The notes: generated by a model from the letters alone, not told the origin. Positions 1 to 8,318 are shown, counted from the stretch's first letter. The stretch is 64,000 bases of DNA from CAWCPR01 sp963797475 (GCA_963797475.1 CAWCPR010000003.1:496001-560000), one strand, 5' to 3'. Made by a program: numbers and translations.

Positions 1-826
1 ATGCGTATTTAATAGCCGTCAAACTGCCCTCCGGCTGACCGGTCGCCAGACGGGTGTTAACGACGAAGTTAAGCTGCACCACCGCCACGCCTAAAAGTCG
101 TGGAGCCATCAAACGGGCGACTTCGCGCACCGCCGGGAGGTGAAGTCCCAATGTTAATGCGTAGCTCCTTCCCGGCAAACGCAGCAGGGACGGCAGTTGC
201 ACAGCCAGGTGTAATCCAGCCCCGAGCACAGCGCCCCATGCCAGGCCGAAGATGCCGGATGAAGGAACCAGGAACAAAACGCCGAAGATCATCCCCAGCC
301 AATACATGCTCGGCGCCAGGGCTGGCCAAAGAAAGACCTGGTGGGCGTTAAGAATCCCCATCAACAGCCCGCTAATTCCGAATATCGCTGGGGAGAGCAG
401 CAACACCCGCAGCAGCGAAGAGGCAAGGATCTGCTGGTCGGGGTCGAAGTCCGGGGCCAGGATATAGCGAACGATTTGAGGGGCGAAAAGGGCGGAAAGC
501 AAACTCGTTACAATTAAAAGCAGGGTCACCAGGTTCATCAGCGCCGAGGAAAGCTGCCATCCCCCGGAATGGTCCTCGTGGGCTAGGAAACCGGTGAGGG
601 TGGGGACAAACGCCGAAGCCAGCGCCCCACCGGCGATCAAGCTGAAAATCAAGTCAGGATAAGTCGAAGCGGCGTTAAATGCGTCGATCTCCAGTCCGGT
701 CCCGAATGCGCGCGTGACCAGGATCTGGCGAACCAGACCGGTCAGGTTGCTCAATACGAAGGCAGCCATGACCGTCCCGGCAGCCCTTGCGATTTGACGA
801 TTGGCGCCGATTGAAGTAGCTGTCAC
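1..826 (-). CDS. murJ: Lipid II flippase MurJ (MviN), 5' part, cut by the window edge
   Basis: About 275 N-terminal residues of a polytopic membrane protein of the MurJ/MviN (MOP superfamily) type, which moves lipid II across the cytoplasmic membrane during peptidoglycan synthesis. The start of the family is readable: ARAAGTVMAAFVLSNLTGL, then VRQILVTRAFGTG and DAFNAASTYPDLIFSLIAGG, followed by alternating hydrophobic segments. I place the start at GTG 826 because the conserved region begins only 12 residues later. There is no good Shine-Dalgarno, but a TATAAT lies 8 nt upstream, so the mRNA may be leaderless. About half the usual length (around 500 residues) is present; the rest lies beyond position 1. 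The reading frame is open throughout. Confidence 0.88.
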   Translation of the reverse strand, partial: MTATSIGANRQIARAAGTVMAAFVLSNLTGLVRQILVTRAFGTGLEIDAFNAASTYPDLIFSLIAGGALASAFVPTLTGFLAHEDHSGGWQLSSALMNLVTLLLIVTSLLSALFAPQIVRYILAPDFDPDQQILASSLLRVLLLSPAIFGISGLLMGILNAHQVFLWPALAPSMYWLGMIFGVLFLVPSSGIFGLAWGAVLGAGLHLAVQLPSLLRLPGRSYALTLGLHLPAVREVARLMAPRLLGVAVVQLNFVVNTRLATGQPEGSLTAIKYA

Positions 827-834
827 CTCGGATG

Positions 835-840
835 ATTATA
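835..840 (-). promoter_or_regulatory. -10 box of murJ, placed for a leaderless transcript
   Basis: TATAAT on the minus strand ends 8 nt before the GTG start of murJ, so transcription would begin at or within one or two bases of the start codon. It overlaps the first of three 18-bp repeats, so whatever binds there could control both directions. No clear -35 box is visible. Inference from spacing only. Confidence 0.4.
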
Positions 841-890
841 ACCTGGGTTGAAGTTATAACCTGGGTTGAAGTCATAACCTGGGTTGAAGT
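837..890. repeat. Three tandem 18-bp repeats, each with a 10-bp palindrome
   Basis: Three head-to-tail copies of (T/C)ATAACCTGGGTTGAAGT occupy 837-854, 855-872 and 873-890; only the first base varies. Each contains the near-palindrome AACCTGGGTT (840-849, 858-867, 876-885), so the palindromes are phased every 18 bp. The array abuts the -35 box of the ankyrin gene promoter and covers the likely murJ -10 box. The layout suits a multi-site operator or enhancer for a dimeric regulator. Confidence 0.8.
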
Positions 891-891
891 C

Positions 892-920
892 TTGACACAG
901 AACAAACGTTCAGGTATATT
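892..920 (+). promoter_or_regulatory. Sigma70-type promoter of the ankyrin-repeat gene
   Basis: TTGACA (892-897), a 17-bp spacer and TATATT (915-920): a near-consensus vegetative promoter. Transcription would start near 927, giving a leader of about 37 nt before the ATG at 964. It is the strongest-looking promoter in the first 10 kb and is flanked by repeat-type regulatory sequence on both sides. Confidence 0.8.
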
Positions 921-929
921 ATGAACGTT
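905..929. promoter_or_regulatory. Inverted repeat over the -10 box (possible repressor operator)
   Basis: AACGTTCA (905-912) and TGAACGTT (922-929) form a perfect 8-bp inverted repeat around a 9-bp centre that holds the TATATT -10 box. A dimer bound here would block RNA polymerase. The regulator is not identifiable from the window. Confidence 0.6.
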
Positions 930-963
930 GTCTGAATAATCGAGATTTTTGCATTGAGGGACT

Positions 964-1545
964 ATGGAAACCGCCTCCACGTTAAGTCAGGATATCATCG
1001 ATGAATTTGTCAGCGTCGCCCACGGCGATTTCGAGCGGGTAAAGTTATTGTTGAATAAATACCCTGGCCTGGTTCACGAACGTGCCAGTTGGAATGAGAT
1101 GGGCATTGAAGCGGCAGCGCAAACGGGGCAATTGGAGATCATTGAGTACTTGTTAGCTGCGGGAGCCACACTGGATATCTGCACAGCCGCGGTTCTCGGG
1201 CAAAAAGACCAGGTCGAGGCTTTTTTGAGCACAGATCCAGGCCTGGTGAATGCGATTGGTGCGCACGGGATCCCGCTGCTCTATTTCCCGGTCATAATGG
1301 GATACATGGAGATTACCCAACTGGTGTTAGCTCATGGAGCGGATGTGAACGCCGGGCAAGGTGGTAACACTGCTTTGCATGGCGCAGTCCTGTTCAACCA
1401 ACCGGGGATGGTATCCTGGCTGCTTTCCCAGGGGGCTGCCTACGATCCGCTGGACTACAACAACAAAACGCCCCTGGACCTGGCTGTTGAAAAAGGGTCT
1501 GAGGAAATTATTGCCCTTCTGCGTAAACCCACGGACCAGGCTTGA
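964..1545 (+). CDS. Ankyrin-repeat protein
   Basis: A 193-residue soluble protein built from ankyrin repeats. Clear repeat signatures are GQLEIIEYLLAAGA (near residue 50), YMEITQLVLAHGADVNA (near 120) and NTALHGAVLFNQPGMVSWL, ending with KTPLDLAVEKGSEEIIALL. No signal peptide, membrane segment or enzymatic domain is seen. Ankyrin domains mediate protein-protein contacts; the partner is unknown. The ATG follows a short leader from a near-consensus promoter that has an operator-like dyad and three upstream palindromes, so expression is probably conditional. The next gene starts 32 nt downstream on the same strand. Confidence 0.85.
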   Translation: METASTLSQDIIDEFVSVAHGDFERVKLLLNKYPGLVHERASWNEMGIEAAAQTGQLEIIEYLLAAGATLDICTAAVLGQKDQVEAFLSTDPGLVNAIGAHGIPLLYFPVIMGYMEITQLVLAHGADVNAGQGGNTALHGAVLFNQPGMVSWLLSQGAAYDPLDYNNKTPLDLAVEKGSEEIIALLRKPTDQA

Positions 1546-1577
1546 AAAAAGGTTTTCCGTTCAATTAAGGTGATCTG

Positions 1578-2018
1578 ATGGCGCCCGGTTTTTCTTCCCC
1601 TCCCGACCCTGCGGCTTTCAACACCATGGTATGGGAGATCGTCAAACAAGTCCCAAGAGGACAAGTCAGTACTTACGGACAGATTGCAGCCATGATACCT
1701 CCGCCAGCAGAGATGGATTCGAAAAGCTATCTCGCTAATGGGGCGCGCTGGGTAGGGGGAGCGATGGCAGCCTGCCCGGACGACGTACCCTGGCAAAGGG
1801 TGATCAACGCGCAGGGAAAAATCAGCTTGCGTAAAGGCGACGCCCACATCCGCCAACGAGAATTGCTGGAGGATGAAGGTGTCCCGTTTGACGACCGCCA
1901 GCGCGTCGACCTGGCGCGCTTCGGCTGGGAGGGACCAGCGGAATCCTGGTTAAAATCGCGCCGCCTCCTGCCGCCTCCCAGCTTTAGAAAGCCCTTCCAA
2001 ACAGAAATGCCTTTTTAA
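1578..2018 (+). CDS. Alkyltransferase-like (ATL) protein
   Basis: A 146-residue member of the MGMT DNA-binding family. The fold begins at FNTMVWEIVKQVPRGQVSTYGQIA (residues about 14-37). Where true O6-alkylguanine transferases have PCHRV, this protein has VPWQRVIN: the acceptor cysteine is replaced by tryptophan, the hallmark of ATL proteins. These bind O6-alkylguanine without repairing it and hand the lesion to nucleotide excision repair. A C-terminal extension of about 40 residues follows the core. It lies 1.3 kb from tag and 4.9 kb from ogt, so three alkylation-damage genes occur within 5.5 kb. Confidence 0.85.
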   Translation: MAPGFSSPPDPAAFNTMVWEIVKQVPRGQVSTYGQIAAMIPPPAEMDSKSYLANGARWVGGAMAACPDDVPWQRVINAQGKISLRKGDAHIRQRELLEDEGVPFDDRQRVDLARFGWEGPAESWLKSRRLLPPPSFRKPFQTEMPF

Positions 2019-2169
2019 ATCGATATTAATGCCCGCCATTTATTCCAATCAGCCTGGCCTCTCGGATGTGCTGGCGCACTTCATCCGGGGTTTAGTTGCC
2101 GTCCGCCTGGAAGTTTCCCCGGATTGTGCGGGATGGTCTGGTCAGGTCCAACCAGATTTGAGGAAAAAT

Positions 2170-2775
2170 ATGGCAATTGACGATCAAAACTTTTATTACC
2201 TGCCGGTCAGCGAAGACCGCTGGGATGACATGCAAACCCTGTTCGGGCCACGCGGCGCGGTGGGCGGCTGTTGGTGCATGTGGTGGCGGATAAAACGGTC
2301 CGAATTTGAAAAGCGAAAAGGCGAAGAAAACCGCCAGGCCATGCAAACCATCATTACCTCGGGCGATGCGCCGGGTTTGCTGGCTTACCGCAAGGGGTTA
2401 CAAGGTCAGAAGGACGCACAGCCGGTCGGCTGGTGTTCACTCGGCCCACGAGAATCGTTTTCGGCCCTGGAACGCTCGCGTATTCTTCAACCAGTCGATG
2501 ACCAACCCGTCTGGTCGCTGGTTTGTTTCTTCGTCGCCAAGAGCCAGAGGCGCCAGGGGGTCGCCGATTTCTTGCTGAAAGCGGCCATCGATTTTGCCGC
2601 CCAGCAAGGGGCGAAAATTCTGGAAGGTTACCCGGTTGAGCCGAAGAAGGACAGCGTCCCGGACCCATTCGTCTTCACCGGCCTGGCTTCAGCCTTTCGC
2701 CGTGCCGGTTTTGTCGAGGTAGAACGCCGCTCTGAAACTCGCCCGATCATGCGCTATTCCATCCGTGGCGAATGA
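2170..2775 (+). CDS. GNAT-family N-acetyltransferase
   Basis: A 201-residue protein with a C-terminal GNAT acetyl-CoA-binding region: WSLVCFFVAKSQRRQGVADFLL (R-R-Q-G-V matching the R/Q-x-x-G-x-G/A loop) followed by the helix LKAAIDFAAQQGAKILEGYPVE. The N-terminal half has a WCMWWR stretch seen in GNAT proteins of this group. I chose ATG 2170 because an AGGAAA lies 6 nt upstream; the frame is open back to 2029, but that stretch is not conserved-looking. The substrate cannot be told. Position between an ATL gene and tag is compatible with one transcription unit. Confidence 0.7.
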   Translation: MAIDDQNFYYLPVSEDRWDDMQTLFGPRGAVGGCWCMWWRIKRSEFEKRKGEENRQAMQTIITSGDAPGLLAYRKGLQGQKDAQPVGWCSLGPRESFSALERSRILQPVDDQPVWSLVCFFVAKSQRRQGVADFLLKAAIDFAAQQGAKILEGYPVEPKKDSVPDPFVFTGLASAFRRAGFVEVERRSETRPIMRYSIRGE

Positions 2776-2846
2776 AGTCTTTCGCCCGCTCCGGGCCGCC
2801 CGACATGGGCCGCACTTACAAGATGCAGTTATCACTCGATTAATTG

Positions 2847-2864
2847 GGGGAACGCTCCCCTTTT
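2847..2864 (+). terminator. Weak rho-independent terminator after the GNAT gene
   Basis: GGGGA-ACGC-TCCCC (stem 2847-2851 with 2856-2860) followed by TTTT. The stem is short but G+C only and sits 70 nt beyond the GNAT stop and 40 nt before tag. Confidence 0.45.
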
Positions 2865-2904
2865 CCGAGAAATTACGGAGACTACTTATCCAAAGGAGTA
2901 AAAA

Positions 2905-3522
2905 ATGGCAAACCGCTGCGCCTGGTCAACCTCCGATCCATTGTACATCGACTATCACGATCAAGAATGGGGCGTCCCCGTACACAATGATCGCACTTTG
3001 TTTGAATTTTTGGTATTAGAAGGCGCACAAGCCGGTTTAAGCTGGCTGACTGTCTTACGAAAACGCGAAAACTACCGCAAAGCGTTTGAGGGCTTCGATC
3101 CGCAAAAAATTGCCCGCTTTGGAGACGAAAATATCGCCGGCCTGCTCAACAATCCTGGAATCATCCGCAACCGGCGCAAGATTGAAGCTACAATTCAGAA
3201 TGCGCGCGCTTTTTTGGAAATCCAAAATGAATTTGGCAGCTTCGACGCTTATATCTGGCAGTTTACAGGGGGAAAACCAAAAATCAATTCCTGGCAGAGC
3301 ATGGACCAGATTCCCGCCCAAAGTCCAGAGTCACAGGCGATGAGCAAAGACCTGATCCGGCGCGGCTTTAAATTTGTCGGGCCAACGATTTGCTATGCGC
3401 ACATGCAGGCGACCGGGATGGTCAATGACCACGTTATTGACTGCTTCCGTTACCAGGAACTGCGTGATATGATTCCGCTAAAATCACCGAGAGCCGGGTA
3501 CGCCGCCCCCGGCTCTCTCTAA
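2905..3522 (+). CDS. tag: DNA-3-methyladenine glycosylase I
   Basis: A 205-residue Tag/TagI glycosylase, which removes 3-methyladenine from alkylated DNA in base excision repair. Diagnostic segments: an N-terminal RCAW followed by YHDQEWGVP, FEFLVLEGAQAGLSW, TVLRKRENYRKAFEGF, the HhH-like region and KFVGPTICYAHMQATGMVNDH near the C-terminus with the zinc-binding cysteine and histidines expected for TagI. Length is typical. ATG 2905 follows AAAGGAG with good spacing. The C-terminal codons overlap an inverted repeat that may act in termination. Confidence 0.93.
   Translation: MANRCAWSTSDPLYIDYHDQEWGVPVHNDRTLFEFLVLEGAQAGLSWLTVLRKRENYRKAFEGFDPQKIARFGDENIAGLLNNPGIIRNRRKIEATIQNARAFLEIQNEFGSFDAYIWQFTGGKPKINSWQSMDQIPAQSPESQAMSKDLIRRGFKFVGPTICYAHMQATGMVNDHVIDCFRYQELRDMIPLKSPRAGYAAPGSL
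3489..3517 (+). terminator. Hairpin inside the last codons of tag
   Basis: GAGAGCCGGG (3489-3498) pairs perfectly with CCCGGCTCTC (3508-3517), a 10-bp G+C-rich stem with a 9-nt loop, ending just before the tag stop codon. No T-run follows, so it may work as a pause or mRNA-stabilising hairpin rather than a classic terminator. Confidence 0.4.
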
Positions 3523-3659
3523 GGAGGAGAAGAAGAGAAATCGCCCTTCGAGCATTATCATACCAAAGGTGTCTTAATCCTGCTTGACGATTATCCTACG
3601 ATTACCCTACGATCAGCCTACTTTTACCCATCAATATTGAGAGTTTCTGAAGGTTAGCC

Positions 3660-4679
3660 ATGAATTTTGCGGTCAGAACCGAAAACCTGGGAAGAATTTA
3701 TAAGATTCGTAGTGGCAAAAAATCCGAGCCAAAGCAAATGAGCGCGTTGCAGGATGTATCCCTGCAAATAAAGCCAGGTGAATTGTTTGGGCTGCTTGGG
3801 CCAAATGGAGCCGGGAAAACCACTTTGATCAAAATCCTCACCACGCTGCTGGCCCCAACATCGGGAAAGGCCTGGGTTGCAGGTTTCGACGTCGAACAAT
3901 CACCAGAGAAAATCAGGCCGCGCATCAACATGGTTTCTGGCGGCGAGAATTCCGGATACGGCTTGTTAACCGTGCGCGAGAATTTGTGGATGTTCTCCCA
4001 ATTTTACGGCATCCCTTCAAAAGTAGCCAACCAACGCATCAAAGAGCTCCTGGATATCGTCGGACTGGGCGACCGGATAAACACCAAGTCATCCGATCTC
4101 TCTACTGGCCTGCGCCAGAAAATGAACATCGTACGCGGTTTTTTAACTGACCCCGAGGTGCTTTTCCTGGATGAACCGACGCTTGGCCTGGATGTCGGCG
4201 CTTCACGGGATGTGCGCCGTTTCATCCGCTCCTGGGTGGACGAAGATCCTTCCAGGTCCTTGCTCCTGACTACTCACTACATGGTGGAAGCCGAAGAATT
4301 ATGCGACCGTGTGGCGATCATCAACCAGGGACACGTGTTAGCCTGCGACACACCCGCTAACTTGAAATACAATCTGCAGCGGGATGCAATTTTTCGGCTG
4401 GAAGTCACCCCCCTTAATGGCAAGGGCATCCAACCTTTCGAGCAGTTGGCTGGTGTGCGAAAAATCGTCCATCATCCCCAGGACGGCAAGGCAGTATTGG
4501 AACTGATCCTGGAAGAAGACCAGGTGCTCAGCGCGATCATAAACGCCTTAACCGAAGAAAATATCCGTATACTCAACCTGAAGAAGCGTGAGCCGACCCT
4601 TGAGGATGTTTTTGTTGAGCTGGTGGGACACAGTATAGAGGAAGCTGAAAATGACCGTCGCCAGGATGACCACGAATAA
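3660..4679 (+). CDS. ABC exporter ATP-binding protein
   Basis: A 339-residue nucleotide-binding subunit of an ABC-2-type exporter. Walker A is GPNGAGKT (about residue 48), the Q-loop region precedes GLLTVRENLWMFSQFYGI, the signature is degenerate (LSTGLRQKM instead of LSGGQ), Walker B is VLFLDEPTLGLD and the switch histidine is in LLTTHYMVEAE. A C-terminal extension of about 100 residues (REPTLEDVFVELVG) is typical of DrrA/NatA-like subunits. Its last 29 nt overlap the first permease gene, and a second permease follows, so the three genes form one operon. The substrate is unknown. Confidence 0.9.
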   Translation: MNFAVRTENLGRIYKIRSGKKSEPKQMSALQDVSLQIKPGELFGLLGPNGAGKTTLIKILTTLLAPTSGKAWVAGFDVEQSPEKIRPRINMVSGGENSGYGLLTVRENLWMFSQFYGIPSKVANQRIKELLDIVGLGDRINTKSSDLSTGLRQKMNIVRGFLTDPEVLFLDEPTLGLDVGASRDVRRFIRSWVDEDPSRSLLLTTHYMVEAEELCDRVAIINQGHVLACDTPANLKYNLQRDAIFRLEVTPLNGKGIQPFEQLAGVRKIVHHPQDGKAVLELILEEDQVLSAIINALTEENIRILNLKKREPTLEDVFVELVGHSIEEAENDRRQDDHE

Positions 4680-5505
4680 AGTCCGGAAGAACAGCGGCTG
4701 GCGTCTATTTGTCCAGACCGTGCTGGCGCGGGCTTACCCACGTGTAATCGGCCAGCAGCGCGAAAAATCCTGGATGTTTTTCGACGTCTTCCTGCCCCTC
4801 CTGGGCGTTTCCGCTTACGTGTTCGTTTACAAGGCGATCCAGGCGCCGGAAGATTACGTGGGATTTGTGATCCTGGGCGGGGCGATGACTGCCTTCTGGA
4901 TGAACATCTTGTGGAGCATGTCCAGCCAGCTTTATTGGGAAAAAGAGCAGGGCAACCTGGCGCTTTACGTGATGGCGCCAAACTCCATGATGGCTATCCT
5001 GTTGGGCATGGCCCTGGGGGGCCTGGTGGCGACAACCCTGCGGGCTTTGATTATTATCGTGATCGGAAGCTTGCTGTTCCATATCCATTATGTGATCGTC
5101 AGTTTTTTCCAATTGTTCAGCGTTTTCATTCTCTGTATCGTGGCGCTATATGGGATGGGGATGATGTTCGCCTCCATTTATCTGCTGCTCAGCCGCGAAG
5201 CCTGGCACCTCTCGAATCTGGCGCAGGAGCCGGTTTATCTGGTATCCGGGTTTTATTTCCCCATCAAGAGCTTCAATTTCTGGATCGCATTAGGCGCTTC
5301 GCTTATCCCGCTGACTCTCGGGCTGGATGCCATGCGCCAACTGGCATTTCCCAGCGGTGCAGCGCTTGGTTTCCTGAACGTGAGTATTGAATTAAGCGTT
5401 CTAATCGTTTTAAGCGTCGTCTTCCTGGCAGTCGCCAAATTCCTGCTGGTTTACATTGAAAAGCTGGCTATTCGCGAAGGACGGCTGACCGAAAGCTTGC
5501 GCTGA
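4651..5505 (+). CDS. ABC-2 type transporter permease (first of a pair)
   Basis: A 284-residue membrane protein with about six hydrophobic segments in the ABC-2 permease pattern, including LGVSAYVFVYKAI, the MSSQLYWEKEQGNL cytoplasmic motif and YLVSGFYFPIKSFNFWIALGA. The start at 4651 overlaps the ATPase gene by 29 nt; a second ATG at 4666 is also possible. Together with the following permease it would form a heterodimeric channel energised by the upstream ATPase. No substrate hint is visible. Confidence 0.85.
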   Translation: MTVARMTTNKVRKNSGWRLFVQTVLARAYPRVIGQQREKSWMFFDVFLPLLGVSAYVFVYKAIQAPEDYVGFVILGGAMTAFWMNILWSMSSQLYWEKEQGNLALYVMAPNSMMAILLGMALGGLVATTLRALIIIVIGSLLFHIHYVIVSFFQLFSVFILCIVALYGMGMMFASIYLLLSREAWHLSNLAQEPVYLVSGFYFPIKSFNFWIALGASLIPLTLGLDAMRQLAFPSGAALGFLNVSIELSVLIVLSVVFLAVAKFLLVYIEKLAIREGRLTESLR

Positions 5506-5536
5506 CCGGGACCTGTTGTGGATTGGTGAAATGAAT

Positions 5537-6421
5537 ATGGCCGCAAAATCTCTGAAGTTTAACGAAAGCCGCTTGCGCTCGATATGGCACTCCTTTTCCA
5601 TCGCCACCTGGCTGGGGTGGCAAATCAAATCGAACTGGACGGACCCATTCCTTTTTGCCATCTACTCGATTGCCAAACCTCTTGCCAGCGCCGCGATTCT
5701 GGTTGTTATGTATGCGGTGATCACGAATGGCAATTTCAATTCGCCCATATTCCCTTACCTATACCTGGGAAACGCCTTTTACATCTACGTCAGCCAGGTG
5801 ATGACCGGGATATCCTGGGCGATCATCGACGATCGCGAGCATTACAAAACCATCCGGTACGTTTACATCTCCCCTCTTCATTTCCCAACCTATCTCCTTG
5901 GGCGAGCGGTTGCGCGCATATTAATAGGCTCGATGTCCGTTTTGATCACAGTCTTGTTTGGGGTGTTCTTCCTGCACGTACACATCGACCCTGCAAGCGC
6001 AAACTGGCCTCTCTTCTTCCTGACCTTGTCCCTGGGGATCGTGATGTTAGCGCTGATGGGTTTAGCGCTGGCAGGCGTGATGCTTTTGCTGGCCCATCAT
6101 TCCTGGGGAATTGGGGATGCAATCGGCGGCGCATTATTCCTTTTCAGTGGGGCTATCTTCCCATTGAGCGTACTTCCAAAGGTTTTACAACCCATAGGGT
6201 ACGCGATGCCGATCACATACTGGTTGGAGCTTTTACGCCGGGCGTTGGTCGGCTCAGTCGCCGAGGCCTTCCCCACGTTGATTGGATGGAGCAATATGCA
6301 AATTTTCGCCATGTTAGCCGGCTTGACCCTTTTGTTTGGAATGTTGGCCGGGGTGTCCTTTCAATGGTGCGAGCAGCGCGCCCGCGACCTCGGGCGCATC
6401 GATATGGTGACCAATTACTGA
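5537..6421 (+). CDS. ABC-2 type transporter permease (second of a pair)
   Basis: A membrane protein of about 294 residues with six predicted segments, the polar ISWAIIDDREHYKTIRYVYISP loop and the FSGAIFPLSVLPKVLQPI segment common to ABC-2 permeases. I chose ATG 5537 because GGTGA lies 7 nt upstream; ATG 5531 is too close to it. The gene begins 31 nt after the first permease gene and belongs to the same operon. Confidence 0.83.
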   Translation: MAAKSLKFNESRLRSIWHSFSIATWLGWQIKSNWTDPFLFAIYSIAKPLASAAILVVMYAVITNGNFNSPIFPYLYLGNAFYIYVSQVMTGISWAIIDDREHYKTIRYVYISPLHFPTYLLGRAVARILIGSMSVLITVLFGVFFLHVHIDPASANWPLFFLTLSLGIVMLALMGLALAGVMLLLAHHSWGIGDAIGGALFLFSGAIFPLSVLPKVLQPIGYAMPITYWLELLRRALVGSVAEAFPTLIGWSNMQIFAMLAGLTLLFGMLAGVSFQWCEQRARDLGRIDMVTNY

Positions 6422-6451
6422 GAATATACTGGCAGTGGAGGCTAATTCTTT

Positions 6452-6970
6452 ATGAAACCGATTTGGATTGGAGAAGTCCCCTCAGAGCGGCTAGGGCCGG
6501 TCTGGGTGGCTGTAAGTGAAGGGGGGTTGGCTGCGGTTGAATTCGCCGAGAGCCAGGAAGAGTTTACTCAAATGCTGGAGCAGCATGGGTACGGACCGGT
6601 ACAAATCGATGGTGAGCGCACGCAGCAGGCCGCCAGCCAGATTGCGGATTACCTGGCAGGACAGCGACGTACCTTTGATCTGGAAATCGACTGGTCGAGC
6701 CTGACCGCCTTCCAGAAGCAGGCATTGCAAGCCACGTTCGCGATCCCATACGGGCAAGTCGTGACATATGGCGAAATCGCTGCACAAATCGGTCGACCCA
6801 GGTCGGCGCGGGCCGTGGGTCGGGCCGAAGCCACCAACCCGATGCCTTTGGTCGTCCCCTGTCACCGTGTGATCGGATCGGATGGCGGCCTGCACGGGTA
6901 CGGCGGTCGCGGCGGGCTGGAGACGAAATCCTGGCTGCTGCGCATGGAACGAGGCCAAGAAAATGAATAG
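6452..6970 (+). CDS. ogt: Methylated-DNA--protein-cysteine S-methyltransferase
   Basis: A 172-residue suicide repair protein that takes the alkyl group from O6-alkylguanine onto its own cysteine. The C-terminal domain is canonical: TAFQKQALQATFAIPYGQVVTYGEIA (about residues 84-110), the arginine-finger helix SARAVGRAEATNP and the acceptor motif VPCHRVIG, then GGLHGYGGRGGLETKSWLL. Unlike the ATL gene at 1578 it keeps the reactive cysteine. It lies 30 nt after the ABC permease gene and 33 nt before the thiolase gene, so co-transcription is possible. Confidence 0.93.
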   Translation: MKPIWIGEVPSERLGPVWVAVSEGGLAAVEFAESQEEFTQMLEQHGYGPVQIDGERTQQAASQIADYLAGQRRTFDLEIDWSSLTAFQKQALQATFAIPYGQVVTYGEIAAQIGRPRSARAVGRAEATNPMPLVVPCHRVIGSDGGLHGYGGRGGLETKSWLLRMERGQENE

Positions 6971-7003
6971 CACCCGCCAATAGGTGTGGGTCTGGAGACA
7001 AAA

Positions 7004-8221
7004 ATGCCCGAAGCTGTGATCATCGATGCAGTGCGAACACCCATCGGCGCCCTGGGAGGCGAGCTCGCCGCCGTACGTCCGGATGACCTGGCGGCGCTGG
7101 TCTTGAAGGCGCTCGTCGAACGGACTGGGATCGACCCAATCCTGGTCGAAGAAGTTTACCTGGGCTGCGCCAACCAGGCCGGCGAAGACAACCGCAACGT
7201 TGCCAGGATGGCGACCTTGTTGGCAGGTTTTCCGGTAGAGGTCGCCGCGGTCACCTTCAACCGCCTGTGCGCTTCCGGCCTGAACGCGGTGAACCAGGCC
7301 GCCCGGGCCATCCGGGTGGGCGAGGGCGATGTCTATATCGCCGGAGGCGTGGAGAGCATGTCGCGCGCGCCTTACTCGGTCCCCAAACCCGAGCGCGCTT
7401 TTCCCTGGGGTAACCAGACGATGTGGGATACCACCCTGGGCTGGCGCTACCCCAACCCGAAGATGGAGGCGGTTTACGGCACCGAGGCGATGGGTGAAAC
7501 CGCAGAAAATATCTGGGATCTCGTTCACATCTCGCGCCAGGACCAGGACACATTTTCGTTCGACAGCCACCGGCGGGCGATCGCTGCCATCGATTCGGGC
7601 AAATTTGCCGAGGAGATCGTACCGGTTCCTATCCCCCAACGGAAGGGAGACCCGGTCCTGGTCGACACGGATGAACGCCCGCGCCGGGATACATCCCTTG
7701 AAGCCCTGGCTCGCTTGAAACCGGCTTTTCGAAAAGATGGTACGGTTACCGCCGGTAATTCGTCCGGTCTCAACGACGGCGCAGCCGCGCTGCTCCTAAC
7801 CAGCGCTGACAAAGCACGCCAATTGGGGCTCAAACCTTTAGCCAGGGTGGTCGCTTCGGCGGCTGCCGGTGTACCCCCGCGCACAATGGGTTTGGGACCT
7901 GTCCCTGCCACGCGCAAAGCGCTGGCGCGGGCCGGCTTGACCCTGGAGAATATCGGTTTGATCGAATTGAATGAGGCGTTTGCTGTCCAATCCCTGGCAG
8001 TGATGCGTGAGCTGGGGATGCGTCACGACATTACGAACGTCAACGGCGGAGCGATCGCATTGGGACATCCACTGGGCTGCTCTGGAGCGCGCATCCTCAC
8101 CACTTTATTGCACGAGATGCGTCGCCGGGAAGCGACAGAAAAACGCCCTTTCTACGGCCTGGCAACTCTTTGTGTAGGCGTAGGCCAGGGGGAGGCGACG
8201 ATCGTGGAATTCCTGGGGTAA
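7004..8221 (+). CDS. Thiolase (acetyl-CoA C-acyltransferase; PcaF/FadA-like)
   Basis: A 405-residue thiolase, which cleaves 3-ketoacyl-CoA or condenses acetyl-CoA units. All catalytic motifs are present: the nucleophilic cysteine in NRLCASGLNAVNQA (near residue 86), NGGAIALGHPLGCSGAR with the catalytic histidine, and TLCVGVGQGEA with the second cysteine. The stretch WDTTLGWRYPNPKM resembles 3-oxoadipyl-CoA thiolases, but beta-oxidation or acetoacetyl-CoA roles cannot be excluded. ATG 7004 is preferred over GTG 6986 because GGAG lies 6 nt upstream. No other beta-oxidation gene is adjacent. Confidence 0.88.
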   Translation: MPEAVIIDAVRTPIGALGGELAAVRPDDLAALVLKALVERTGIDPILVEEVYLGCANQAGEDNRNVARMATLLAGFPVEVAAVTFNRLCASGLNAVNQAARAIRVGEGDVYIAGGVESMSRAPYSVPKPERAFPWGNQTMWDTTLGWRYPNPKMEAVYGTEAMGETAENIWDLVHISRQDQDTFSFDSHRRAIAAIDSGKFAEEIVPVPIPQRKGDPVLVDTDERPRRDTSLEALARLKPAFRKDGTVTAGNSSGLNDGAAALLLTSADKARQLGLKPLARVVASAAAGVPPRTMGLGPVPATRKALARAGLTLENIGLIELNEAFAVQSLAVMRELGMRHDITNVNGGAIALGHPLGCSGARILTTLLHEMRRREATEKRPFYGLATLCVGVGQGEATIVEFLG

Positions 8222-8289
8222 GGTTTGCCGAAGCATACCGGCTTTTTCAAATCGTACGTATCAAAAAGTGTGCGGGGAAAACAATTAAT

Positions 8290-8318
8290 TTGACAATAAT
8301 AGGGTCATTTGGTATGAT
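8290..8318 (+). promoter_or_regulatory. Sigma70-type promoter of the S1-domain gene
   Basis: TTGACA (8290-8295), a 17-bp spacer and TATGAT (8313-8318). Transcription would start near 8325 and give a leader of about 110 nt before the TTG start at 8434. The leader is A+T-rich; no riboswitch fold was recognised in it. Confidence 0.75.

Noticed and set aside
837..890. CRISPR array
   Set aside because: Repeats are 18 bp and directly adjacent without unique spacers, and no cas genes are present; it is a tandem operator array.
2029..2169. N-terminal extension of the GNAT protein
   Set aside because: The first 47 residues look like non-coding read-through, while ATG 2170 has AGGAAA at proper spacing.
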